From: RCIO01 sp035555795
Lineage (GTDB): Bacteria; Pseudomonadota; Alphaproteobacteria; Rhizobiales; Rhizobiaceae
Assembly (NCBI GenBank): GCA_035555795.1
Contig: DATMGE010000001.1
Location: 1 to 61,383 of the forward strand
Length of the DNA: 61,383 bases
Direction: 5' to 3'
The notes below the pieces were generated by a model. It worked only from the letters and a program-made list of their open reading frames with translations. It was not told where the DNA came from and made no database searches. Of this stretch, positions 41,125-49,119 are shown in pieces (positions within the stretch are counted from its first letter, which is position 1; each line of letters begins with the position of its first letter). The position numbers and the translations under genes are program-made.

Positions 41125-42690
41125 ATGACTCTGGACAACGGTGCACTGCATCTCGATCGCCGCGAAATTCTGAAGGGGAGCGGGGCGCTGGGCGCTGCCA
41201 TTCTCCTTCCGACAACAGTTTATGCGCAGAAATCGGAGCCTTCACGCGGAGGCACGCTGCGCGTCACGATACCCTACAATCCGGCTGCGCTCGACCCGAT
41301 CACCGGGCGAAATGCACCGGATTTCAACGCCCTGTATGCAATCTTCGATGCGCTGATCGACTTCGAGCCCGACACGCTCGAACTCAGGCCGGGGCTGGCC
41401 CGCGAGTGGACGTTCACCGATCCGCTGACGCTGGTCCTCGATCTTCAGGAAGGCGTCAAGTTCCACGACGACACGCCGTTCGACGCCGAGGCGGTGAAGT
41501 TCAACCTCGAGCGCACGCGCAACGATCCGCGTTCTAATGTGAAGGGCGATCTCGCCGCCGTCGACGCGATCGAGGTGACGGGGCCGCTTCAGGTAACCTT
41601 GCGGCTCAAGCAGCCCAATGCCGGCCTGCCGGCGATCCTGACCAACCGCAGCGGCTGCATCGTGTCGCCGGCCTCCATCAAGGCGGCGGCGGATGGCAAT
41701 GTCGACCGCAACCCGGTCGGCACCGGACCGTTCAAATTCGCCGAATGGCGCGACAACGACCTCATCCGCGTCGAGAAGAATCCGGATTACTGGCAGAAGG
41801 ACCAGCCCTATCTGGACGGCATCAATTTCCGCATCGCCAACGAGCTCAACACGGCGGCGCGCACGGTCGTTGCCGGCGAGGCCGATCTGGCGCTCAATCT
41901 CGGCGGCCAGCAGATCGCCACGGCAAAGCGTGACCCGGAACTCATCGCCGAAGCGACGCCGACGCTGACCTTCTGGACCATGGCGTTCAACTATGGCGCC
42001 CCGCCGCTGAACGATGTGCGGGTGCGGCAGGCCTTGTCCTATGCGATCAACCGGGAGGACCTCAACAAGGTGCTGATGCTGGGCCTCGGCGAGCCAAGCT
42101 CCACCATCTTCCCGAGCGGCTTCTGGGCGACGGATCCCGAGACGGCGCATTTCTACAAGCATGACGTGGCCAAGGCGCGCAGCCTGCTGGCCGAAGCCGG
42201 GTTCCCCGATGGCATCGACATTGAGGGCTGGGGCTGGCCTGACCAGGCATCAGTGCAGCGCACCGAGATGATCGTGAGCCAGATGGCCGAGGCCGGTATC
42301 CGCCTCAAGATCACCCCCGCGCCGGCGGCGCAGACGATGCAGAACTTCTACATCCAGAAGAAGGGTTCGGTGTCGCTCAATGCGGGTGGTGGCATTCCCG
42401 ATCCGAGCCTGGCCTATGAACGGCTCTTCGCGGCATCGGGGTTCTTCAATGCCAGCGGTATCGAGCTCGACGGGTTCCGCGAGCTCCTCGACGCAACGGT
42501 CGCGACCGCAGACCATGAGGAGCGGCAGGCAGCGCTTCACAAGCTGCAGCGCTTCGTGGTGGAGAACGCATTGCACATGCCGCTGTTCATTTCGGCGGGC
42601 ATGTCCGTGCGCACCAAGCGTATCCAGGGCTTCAAGTTCGGCCTGACGATCGGGCCGAAGTTCCACAAGGTCTGGCTCGCCGAGGCGTGA
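41125..42690 (+). CDS. ABC substrate-binding protein, family 5, with Tat-type signal (orphan)
   Basis: Starting at 41125 (GGGAGGAAACG before the ATG) gives 521 residues. The N-terminus LDRREILKGSGALGAAILLPTTVYAQ is a twin-arginine signal (R-R-E-I-L-K), unlike the Sec signals of the other binding proteins here, so it is exported folded. The mature part shows RGGTLRVTIPYNPAALDPITG, LAREWTFTDPLTLVLDLQEGVKFHDDTPFDAEAVKFNLERT, PVGTGPFKFAEW and DVRVRQALSYAINREDLNKVL. No permease or ATPase genes follow; the next gene on the strand is the molybdenum hydroxylase subunit. Confidence 0.9.
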   Translation: MTLDNGALHLDRREILKGSGALGAAILLPTTVYAQKSEPSRGGTLRVTIPYNPAALDPITGRNAPDFNALYAIFDALIDFEPDTLELRPGLAREWTFTDPLTLVLDLQEGVKFHDDTPFDAEAVKFNLERTRNDPRSNVKGDLAAVDAIEVTGPLQVTLRLKQPNAGLPAILTNRSGCIVSPASIKAAADGNVDRNPVGTGPFKFAEWRDNDLIRVEKNPDYWQKDQPYLDGINFRIANELNTAARTVVAGEADLALNLGGQQIATAKRDPELIAEATPTLTFWTMAFNYGAPPLNDVRVRQALSYAINREDLNKVLMLGLGEPSSTIFPSGFWATDPETAHFYKHDVAKARSLLAEAGFPDGIDIEGWGWPDQASVQRTEMIVSQMAEAGIRLKITPAPAAQTMQNFYIQKKGSVSLNAGGGIPDPSLAYERLFAASGFFNASGIELDGFRELLDATVATADHEERQAALHKLQRFVVENALHMPLFISAGMSVRTKRIQGFKFGLTIGPKFHKVWLAEA

Positions 42691-42700
42691 CAGGCGCACT

Positions 42701-42730
42701 CGCCCCGTGGCGGTTTTCCGGCGCGGGGCG
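42701..42730 (+). other. GC hairpin after the Tat-type binding-protein gene
   Basis: CGCCCCG (42701-42707) can pair with CGGGGCG (42724-42730) across a 16-base loop that itself has GGCGG/CCGGC pairing possibilities. It sits 10 bases after the stop, like the hairpins of other binding-protein genes in the window. No T run. Confidence 0.35.
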
Positions 42731-42816
42731 ACATATTGCCCGCTTCATTCGAATATCCGCATCGGCCGGGAACATGGATGAGTTTCTGACATGCGCTTCA
42801 ATTCCAGGTCTTTGAC

Positions 42817-45132
42817 ATGAACGTTGCCATGCTTCCCAAATTTGGCGTGGGCGCCTCCGTCCTTCGCAAGGAAGACAATAACTTCATCAAGGGTGCGGGT
42901 CGCTACACCGACGACATCAGCGTGCCCGGCATGCTGCACGGCTATGTGCTGCGCTCGCCGATCGCCAACGGCACGTTCCGCATCGGCTCGATCGAAGCCG
43001 CGCAGGCCGCTCCCGGCGTTCATCTGGTGCTGACTGCGGCCGATCTCGGCCATCTGGGAGACATGAAGCCCGGCATGTTGCGGCCCATGCCGCCCGGCAC
43101 GATTGAGCCCACCCGCAACATCCCGATCCTCTGCAAGGAGAGGGTGGCGATGGTCGGCGACGCGGTAGCCTTCATCGTGGCCGACAGCAAGGCGCTGGCG
43201 CAGGATGCCTCGGAACTGATCGAGATCGACTACGCACCCGAGGCGGCAATCGTCTCCACCGGCAATGCGCTCGACCCGGATGCGCCGCTGGTCTGGCCCG
43301 ACCGGGAGAACAACCTCGCGCTTCACTATGAGTTCGGGGACAGCGCAAAGGCTGACGAGGCCTTCGCCAGGGCCGACCATGTCACGCGGGTTGAATACGT
43401 CAACAACAAGCTGGTCTCCAATTATATGGAGCCCCGCGCTGCCATCGGCGAATGGAACGCCGATGAGGAGCGCTACGTCCTGACATGTCCGTCACAGGGC
43501 GTGCATGTGATGCGCGACATACTGTGCGACTATGTCTTCGACATACCCCGCGACCGGATGCGGACCATCACGCCGGATGTCGGCGGCGGCTTCGGGCCGA
43601 AGCATGGCGCCTATCGCGAATATGTACTGGTGCTGGAGGCTGCCAGGCGCCTCGGCCGTCCGGTGAAATGGACGGGCGACCGCACCGAGCATTTCATGGT
43701 CGACGCGCAGGGGCGCGACAATGTCGTGAAGGCCGAGATGGCGATGGACAGGGAGGGACGCTTCCTCGGCTTGCGCGCCCGTCTCATCGGCAATCTGGGC
43801 GCCTATGTCCATCAGTTCGGCCCTTACATTCTGTTTGTCGGCCCGACCATGGTGCCGGGAACCTACGATATCCAGAACGTCCATATGAGTATGGACGGCG
43901 TCTATACCAACACCACGCCCACAGATGCCTATCGTGGCGCGGGCCGCCCCGAAGCCTGCTTCCTGATGGAGAAGCTGGTCGATGCCTGCGCGCGCGACAT
44001 GAAGATAACGCAGGACGAGATCCGCCGGCGCAACTTCATCCGGCCGGACCAGATGCCCTATACGACGCCGACCGGCCGCGTTTACGACTCCGGCGACTTC
44101 CAGGGCAGCATGGAGCAGTGCATGGCGCTGGCCCGCTGGGAAAGTTTTGCCGAACGCGAAAGGGAATCCCGTGCACGGGGCCGTCTGCGCGGCATCGGCA
44201 TGGCCTCCTACATCGAGATTTCCGCCTTTCCGGGCAAGGAGAATGTCCGGCTTCAGCTTGAAAAGGATGGAACCGCCACGCTGTTCATCGGCACCCAGTC
44301 CAACGGGCAGGGCCACGCCACGGTCTATCCGCAACTCGTCGCCGACCGGCTCGGCCTCGACATCAGCAGGATCAATGTCCGCCAGGGCGATACCGACGAG
44401 ATGGAGAGCGGCGGCGGCACGGCGGGCTCGCGATCCATTCCCGTCGGCAGCATGTCGGCGATCCGCGCTGGCGACGACCTTGCCGAAAAGATCAGGCGCA
44501 TCGCCGCCGACAAGCTGGAGGCTTCAGCCGCCGATATCGAGCTGGTTGGCGGCACGGCGCGCATTGTCGGCACGGACCGAGCGCTGGACCTTGCGGAGAT
44601 CGCCGCCGCTGCCGATCCGCAGGACGTGCATGGAGCGGGCCATTTCGAGCAGGTCGCGCCGACCTATCCGAACGGCACGCAGATCTGCGAGGTCGAGATC
44701 GACCCCGAGACCGGCCGCGTCGAGATCGTCGATTTCACCATGGTGGACGATGTCGGCGTGACGATGAACCCGATCCTGTGCGCCGGCCAGATGCATGGCG
44801 GCGTGGCGCAGGGCCTTGGGCAGGCGCTCACCGAAGAAGTGGTCTATAGCGAGGAGGGGCAGCTTCTGACGGCAAGCTTCATGGACTATGCGGTGCCGCG
44901 CGCCGATATTCTCCCGACCTTCAGGCACGAAATGCGCAACGTGCCCTGCACCACGAACCCGCTCGGTCTCAAGGGTGCAGGCGAATCCGGCACCACCGGC
45001 TCGACGCCGGCGGCGGTGATCGCCGTTACCGATGCGCTCTGGCGCGAATACGGCATCGACCATGTCGAGATGCCGGCCACCGCCCAGCGCATCTGGAAGG
45101 CGATCCAGGAAGCAAAGGCCGGCGGGAAGTAG
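42817..45132 (+). CDS. molybdenum hydroxylase large subunit (CO dehydrogenase/xanthine dehydrogenase family)
   Basis: A 771-residue protein with the molybdopterin-binding subunit pattern: GVGASVLRKEDNNFIKGAGRYTDDISVPGMLHGYVLRSP, DVGGGFGPKHGAYREY (near 258), TDAYRGAGRPEACFLMEKLVD (371 on), GTQSNGQGHATVYPQLVADRLG, and the catalytic Glu723 in KGAGESGTTGS. The AYRGAGR loop marks it as hydroxylase-type, not CO dehydrogenase (which has AYRCSFR). Such subunits need a FAD subunit and a 2Fe-2S subunit, but neither gene is in the window. It may use partners encoded elsewhere. It follows the Tat binding protein by 126 bases, possibly one unit. Substrate unknown, probably an N-heterocycle or aldehyde. 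Confidence 0.9.
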   Translation: MNVAMLPKFGVGASVLRKEDNNFIKGAGRYTDDISVPGMLHGYVLRSPIANGTFRIGSIEAAQAAPGVHLVLTAADLGHLGDMKPGMLRPMPPGTIEPTRNIPILCKERVAMVGDAVAFIVADSKALAQDASELIEIDYAPEAAIVSTGNALDPDAPLVWPDRENNLALHYEFGDSAKADEAFARADHVTRVEYVNNKLVSNYMEPRAAIGEWNADEERYVLTCPSQGVHVMRDILCDYVFDIPRDRMRTITPDVGGGFGPKHGAYREYVLVLEAARRLGRPVKWTGDRTEHFMVDAQGRDNVVKAEMAMDREGRFLGLRARLIGNLGAYVHQFGPYILFVGPTMVPGTYDIQNVHMSMDGVYTNTTPTDAYRGAGRPEACFLMEKLVDACARDMKITQDEIRRRNFIRPDQMPYTTPTGRVYDSGDFQGSMEQCMALARWESFAERERESRARGRLRGIGMASYIEISAFPGKENVRLQLEKDGTATLFIGTQSNGQGHATVYPQLVADRLGLDISRINVRQGDTDEMESGGGTAGSRSIPVGSMSAIRAGDDLAEKIRRIAADKLEASAADIELVGGTARIVGTDRALDLAEIAAAADPQDVHGAGHFEQVAPTYPNGTQICEVEIDPETGRVEIVDFTMVDDVGVTMNPILCAGQMHGGVAQGLGQALTEEVVYSEEGQLLTASFMDYAVPRADILPTFRHEMRNVPCTTNPLGLKGAGESGTTGSTPAAVIAVTDALWREYGIDHVEMPATAQRIWKAIQEAKAGGK

Positions 45133-45186
45133 GCACTCGCGAAAGCGCTCCGCGAGCAACCCGGTCCGGCCTTGCGCTTCGGCTGC

Positions 45187-45531
45187 CTATTCTCCCGTCG
45201 CGATGGCTGAGCCAGCCTGCTTCCACTCGACCTGCATCTCCTCGCGGAAGGCGAAGCGAATGAGGTGGTTTGCCACCACATTGCCGAGCCTTTCGATGTC
45301 GTCGGGATTGGGCGCTTCGATTTCGAGGCGGAGGCCGCCATCCTCGGCCTTCAGGCGGCAGTCGCCCATCGCAAATCTGATCAGCCCCCGTTCGGGATCG
45401 AACTCCACCGGCAGCTTGTGCGCGAAATGCTTGCAGAGCTGCTGGAGATAGCGGCTCGCATGGTCGGTGCGCACCAGGGCGACACGGCGCGCGGCGTTTT
45501 CTGGCACGGGGGAGGTGGTCTGTCCGGTCAT
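45187..45531 (-). CDS. DUF2218-family protein
   Basis: A 114-residue protein with the DUF2218 pattern: VRTDHASRYLQQLCKHFAHKLPVEFDPERGLIRFAMGDCRLKAEDGGLRLEIEAPNPDDIERLGNVVANHLIRFAFREEMQVEW. The H-x-x-R-Y-x-x-Q-x-C-K-H-F signature is intact. In many proteobacteria it lies with siderophore-interacting or iron-related genes; its biochemical role is unknown. Its ATG overlaps the PadR stop by 4 bases, so the two are co-translated. Confidence 0.85.
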   Translation of the reverse strand: MTGQTTSPVPENAARRVALVRTDHASRYLQQLCKHFAHKLPVEFDPERGLIRFAMGDCRLKAEDGGLRLEIEAPNPDDIERLGNVVANHLIRFAFREEMQVEWKQAGSAIATGE

Positions 45532-46088
45532 CGGCTGTTCTCCAGGCTTCGTGTCGCTGCATCCAGTGCGGCGGTTATTCTTTCCGCGGCGGCCTCGTCG
45601 ATCGGGCCACTGTGAAGGCGCATGCGCATTGCATGATTCAGTCGCTTCATCGCATGGACCACGGATTCCGGCAGCATGTATCCGGCCGGCCTTTCCGCGC
45701 TGATGCGCGCGAGGAGATCGTCGGCTGCGGCGCGGTTGGCGGTGAGGAAGGCCTCGCCCTCGGGCGTGATGCGATAGAGCTTGCGGCCGGAAGGCTCGGG
45801 GTCGATCGCCGCATAGCCCATGTCGTCGAGCCAGGCGAGCGTCGGATAGACGACGCCGGGGCTCGGCACATAGGCCCCGCCAAAGCGGTCGCCGATCTCC
45901 TTGATAAGCTCATAGCCATGGCGCGGCCGCTCCGCGATCATCGCGAGCAGGAGCAGCCGCAACTCGCCATAGTCGAAGAGCCGGCCGCGATGGCGGCCGT
46001 GACGGGCCCCACGGTGACGGCCGTGGGGGCCATGGTGATTGTCCGGATGGTTCGGGCGATCCGGTCCGCCCCTGTGATCATGTCTCAT
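45528..46088 (-). CDS. PadR-family regulator with His-rich N-terminus
   Basis: The start at 46088 gives 186 residues. The N-terminal 35 residues are rich in His, Arg and Gly (HHGPHGRHRGARHGRHRG), likely a metal-binding tail. The PadR winged helix follows: LLLLAMIAERPRHGYELIKEIGDRFGGAYVPSPGVVYPTLAWLDDMGYAAIDPEPSGRKLYRITPEGEAFL, then a C-terminal dimerisation helix. An inverted repeat starts 20 bases upstream (46108-46130), so it most likely represses itself and the DUF2218 gene. The His tail suggests a metal signal, which is inference. Confidence 0.85.
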   Translation of the reverse strand: MRHDHRGGPDRPNHPDNHHGPHGRHRGARHGRHRGRLFDYGELRLLLLAMIAERPRHGYELIKEIGDRFGGAYVPSPGVVYPTLAWLDDMGYAAIDPEPSGRKLYRITPEGEAFLTANRAAADDLLARISAERPAGYMLPESVVHAMKRLNHAMRMRLHSGPIDEAAAERITAALDAATRSLENSR

Positions 46089-46107
46089 GATGCCGATATA
46101 GATCACG

Positions 46108-46130
46108 ATATATCGAAATTCAAGATATAT
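46108..46130 (-). promoter_or_regulatory. PadR operator
   Basis: ATATATC-N9-GATATAT is a perfect inverted repeat in an AT-rich island (46107-46131), 20 bases before the PadR start. The outer bases make CGATATATCG and AGATATATCGG, so the 9-mer GATATATCG also recurs as a direct repeat. It fits PadR-type operators and would overlap the promoter of the padR gene. Confidence 0.65.
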
Positions 46131-46166
46131 CGGAATATGGCTTCAGGCGGTGTGAGGCCGAAAACG

Positions 46167-46191
46167 AAAAACCCCGGCGCGGGGCCGGGGT
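46167..46191 (-). terminator. Rho-independent terminator of the RcnB-like gene
   Basis: On the minus strand ACCCCGGC (46184-46191 side) pairs perfectly with GCCGGGGT (46171-46178 side) over 5 bases, followed by TTTTT (46171-46167) and more T-rich sequence. It lies about 30 bases past the RcnB-like stop, a classical intrinsic terminator. Confidence 0.8.
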
Positions 46192-46221
46192 CTTCGCTCT
46201 GCATCTTGTCGAATGCGATGG

Positions 46222-46569
46222 TTAGTGCGCCGCGACGATGCCGGCGATGATGCCGCCAGCGAGGCTGATCAGGAGATATTCATTGTCCACCTTGATCCAC
46301 TGCTGTCCCTTGCCGGGCTTGCGCAGGCCGTGGCGCTTGTAGTCGCGAACGGCCGGCTTGCGTTGCCAGTCGGAGACGCGCGCGCCCTTGCTCCAATGGT
46401 GCCGCTTCTGCACATGCTTCGGAGCCTGAGGCTTCCGAGGCATCGCATGGTCGCGCTTCTGGTACTGTTCGTGGTGCGGGGCATCATAGCGGCTCTGCGC
46501 CTGGGCCATAGGCACGGCCATGACCGAAAGGGCGACGGCGGCGAGAAGAGAGCGGGTGAACAATTTCAT
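46222..46569 (-). CDS. RcnB-family periplasmic protein
   Basis: A 115-residue exported protein (signal FTRSLLAAVALSVMAVPMAQA). It is very basic and His-rich (APHHEQYQKRDH, KHVQKRHHW) and ends with the RcnB pattern: KGARVSDWQRKPAVRDYKRHGLRKPGKGQQWIKVDNEYLLISLAGGIIAGIV. In E. coli RcnB helps control Ni/Co export, but most alphaproteobacterial members have no tested function. GAGGA precedes the ATG, and a strong terminator follows. It stands alone between the PadR pair and the ABC operon. Confidence 0.85.
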   Translation of the reverse strand: MKLFTRSLLAAVALSVMAVPMAQAQSRYDAPHHEQYQKRDHAMPRKPQAPKHVQKRHHWSKGARVSDWQRKPAVRDYKRHGLRKPGKGQQWIKVDNEYLLISLAGGIIAGIVAAH

Positions 46570-46737
46570 GGTCGGGTTCCTCGTTGTCGATATGTGGACA
46601 CTATCGATCGCGAGGTGAACCGCAGATGAATTGCTCCATTACATTTCGGCAATGAATTCAGCTATTTACAAAGATGAACAAATCCATTCATCGAAGCTTG
46701 CATCTCTCTGCTGTAGCGCAAGCGCCTACGCTGCCGA

Positions 46738-47508
46738 TCAGCGCGAACCCGCGCGCTTCTCCAGCATGCCGAGGGGGATCATGATCAGGCTGCTGACGAC
46801 GAGCAGGACGACGACGGCGGCGAATACGCCCGCCGCATTGAACTGCGCCGCCGAATGCTCGATCAGGAAGCCGAGGCCGCGATTGGAGGAGAGCGCTTCC
46901 GCCACCACTGTCGTCGTCAGCGCATAGCCGATCGAGGTGCGCAGGCCGGTATAGATCCAGGGGAGGATGGCCGGGAAGCGCACCTTGCGGGTGATTTCGT
47001 CCTCCTTCGCGCCCATCAGGCGCAGCCCGTCGATCATATCCCTGTCGATATCGCGCACGCCCGAAAGGGTGGCATAGAAGAGGAGGAAGACGACGACCGA
47101 CGCCACCAGCATGACCTTGGACAGAAGGCCGATGCCGAAGGCGATGACAAAAAGCGGAAGCAGGGCGACCTTGGGCAGGCCATATATGGCGGCGATGAAC
47201 GGCGCCAGCATCTCTTCGAGATCCGGCTTCATGCCGAGCAGCAGTCCAAACGCGATTCCGAGCGTCGCGCCGATCGCATAGCCAAGGAAGAGCGTCAGCA
47301 TGCTTGTGCCGATATGCAGCCATAGCGAGCCGTCGGCGATCCAGCGCCCGATCACCTTCGCCACGCTGACCGGGTCGCTGATGTAGAAGGCCGGCAGAAG
47401 ATTTCCCGACGCGAAATACCAGGCCAGCAGGATGGCGAGCAGCAGCGCGATCTGCTGGAGCGCGGCAACGGAGCGCGAACCGGTATCCGGGCCGGACGGG
47501 CTACGCAT
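46738..47508 (-). CDS. ABC transporter permease (SsuC/TauC/NMT1-type), subunit 2
   Basis: A 256-residue permease with six helices and the BPD loop DMIDGLRLMGAKEDEITRKVRFPAILPWIYTGLRTSIGYALTTTVVAEAL. It overlaps the ATPase gene by 8 bases and is the last gene of the operon. Transporters of this family normally use one permease as a homodimer; this operon has two different ones. Confidence 0.9.
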   Translation of the reverse strand: MRSPSGPDTGSRSVAALQQIALLLAILLAWYFASGNLLPAFYISDPVSVAKVIGRWIADGSLWLHIGTSMLTLFLGYAIGATLGIAFGLLLGMKPDLEEMLAPFIAAIYGLPKVALLPLFVIAFGIGLLSKVMLVASVVVFLLFYATLSGVRDIDRDMIDGLRLMGAKEDEITRKVRFPAILPWIYTGLRTSIGYALTTTVVAEALSSNRGLGFLIEHSAAQFNAAGVFAAVVVLLVVSSLIMIPLGMLEKRAGSR

Positions 47509-48334
47509 GATGCGCGACCGACTTGGCGACTTCCTCGCGCAGCTCGCGCCAGAGCTCTTCGCAGATGGCGCCGAATTCGGGCGTGAAGCGCAGCTTCTCC
47601 GGCACGCGCGGGCGGGCGAAGTCGATGTCGCGCATCATCCGGATGCGGCCCGGCCGTGAGGTGAAGACGACGACACGGTCGGCCAGCGCCACGGCCTCCT
47701 CGAGGTCGTGCGTGACGAGCACCACGGTCATCTTCCGCCGTTCGACGAGGCGCAGCAATTCCTGCTGCATCACCAGCCGCAACTGCGCATCGAGCGCGCC
47801 GAAAGGCTCGTCGAGCAGCAGCGTTTCCGGCTCGTAGATCAGCATGCGCGCCAGCGCCGCGCGCTTGCGCATGCCGCCCGACAGTTCGGCCGGATAGTGG
47901 CGCTCGAAACCGGCCAGGCCGACCAGTTCGATCATTTCGCGCACGCGCTCGCGAGCATTGGCGGCTTCGGCCTTCCGCGCCCGCAGCTCGAATGCGATGG
48001 CGATATTGTCCTCCACCGTGCGCCAGGGCAGCAGCGTGTCCTTCTGGGTCATGTAGCCGACGCGCGTATTTGGGCCAGCCACCGGCGCACCGGCATAGGT
48101 GACGCTGCCCGCACTCGGCTTGAGCAGGCCGGCGATCATGTTGAGGGCGGTGGATTTTCCGCAGCCGCTCGGACCCACGAGGGCGACGAATTCGCCCTGC
48201 CGGATATCGAGCGAGATGGAATCGACCGCCTTGACCGTGAGCGCGCGCGAGGTGAACTCGACGGTGACGTTCTCAAGCGTGATCTGTGCCATGTCCGGCT
48301 GCGTATGTATTTTCTGGGCCGCGGTCATTTTCAT
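47501..48334 (-). CDS. ABC transporter ATP-binding protein (SsuB/TauB-type)
   Basis: The start at 48334 overlaps the upstream permease stop (ATGA) and gives 277 residues. Walker A is GPSGCGKST; the Q-loop is YMTQKDTLLPW; the signature is LSGGMRKRAALARM; Walker B is LLLDEPFGALDA, with the switch His in THDLEEAVALADRV. MTQKDTLLPW is usual for nitrate/sulfonate/taurine ATPases. A start at MAQITLENV, a few residues later, is also possible. Confidence 0.9.
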   Translation of the reverse strand: MKMTAAQKIHTQPDMAQITLENVTVEFTSRALTVKAVDSISLDIRQGEFVALVGPSGCGKSTALNMIAGLLKPSAGSVTYAGAPVAGPNTRVGYMTQKDTLLPWRTVEDNIAIAFELRARKAEAANARERVREMIELVGLAGFERHYPAELSGGMRKRAALARMLIYEPETLLLDEPFGALDAQLRLVMQQELLRLVERRKMTVVLVTHDLEEAVALADRVVVFTSRPGRIRMMRDIDFARPRVPEKLRFTPEFGAICEELWRELREEVAKSVAHHA

Positions 48335-49119
48335 ACCTTGGTCTGGGCCGGCCGCCAGCGAAGCAGCCATTTCTCGATGCGGTTTGCGAATTCGTTGAAC
48401 AGGGCGCCGAGCAGCATCAGCACGAACAGCGCCGCATAGAGGCCGGTCATGTCGAACTGGCCGGCCGAGCGGGTGATGAGATGCCCCAGCCCGGCGCGCG
48501 ACAGCATCATCTCGCCGATCACCGCGCCGATCAGCGCATAGGGCAGGGCGTTCTTGATGCCGGCCATGATCCAGCTGGTGCAGGACGGCAGCACCACCTT
48601 GATGAACTTCTCCGTGCCGGTCGCGCCCATCAGCGTCAGCGTGTCGATCTGCTCCTCGTCCACGGCGCGCGCGCCGGAAAAGGTGTTGAAGAACAGGAGC
48701 AGGAAGGAGACGAAGGCGACCAGCACGATCTTGGGCATCAGGCCGAGGCCGAACCACATGATCAGCAACGGCGCCAGTGCCACGATGGGCAGCGAATTCA
48801 GGGTCACGATGAAGGGCCGGAAGACCCGCGCGGCGCGCGGCGAGCGGCCGAGCAGCAGCCCCAGAACGATGCCGAGCGGAAGCCCGATGCCGAGGCCGAC
48901 GACGATTTCCGTCATCGTCACGCCCAGATGCATCATGAGGTCGTCGGCCAGCCAGTCGCCGATGCGTGCCACGATGGCGCTCGGCCTGCTGATCCAGCGT
49001 TCCGGGCCAAATCGTCCGCCGGCCTCCCACAGGGCCAGCAGGGCGACGGCAAGCATGCTGCGGTTCAGCCAGAGCCGGCGTTCTCTCGCCGGCCCGGCCG
49101 ATGGGGATGCGAAGGTCAC
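48331..49119 (-). CDS. ABC transporter permease (SsuC/TauC/NMT1-type), subunit 1
   Basis: A 262-residue permease with the BPD motif DEEQIDTLTLMGATGTEKFIKVVLPSCTSWIMAGIKNALPYALIGAVIGEMM. It overlaps the binding-protein stop by 4 bases and the ATPase start by 4. Its sequence is clearly distinct from the second permease, so a heterodimer is likely. Confidence 0.9.
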   Translation of the reverse strand: MTFASPSAGPARERRLWLNRSMLAVALLALWEAGGRFGPERWISRPSAIVARIGDWLADDLMMHLGVTMTEIVVGLGIGLPLGIVLGLLLGRSPRAARVFRPFIVTLNSLPIVALAPLLIMWFGLGLMPKIVLVAFVSFLLLFFNTFSGARAVDEEQIDTLTLMGATGTEKFIKVVLPSCTSWIMAGIKNALPYALIGAVIGEMMLSRAGLGHLITRSAGQFDMTGLYAALFVLMLLGALFNEFANRIEKWLLRWRPAQTKV

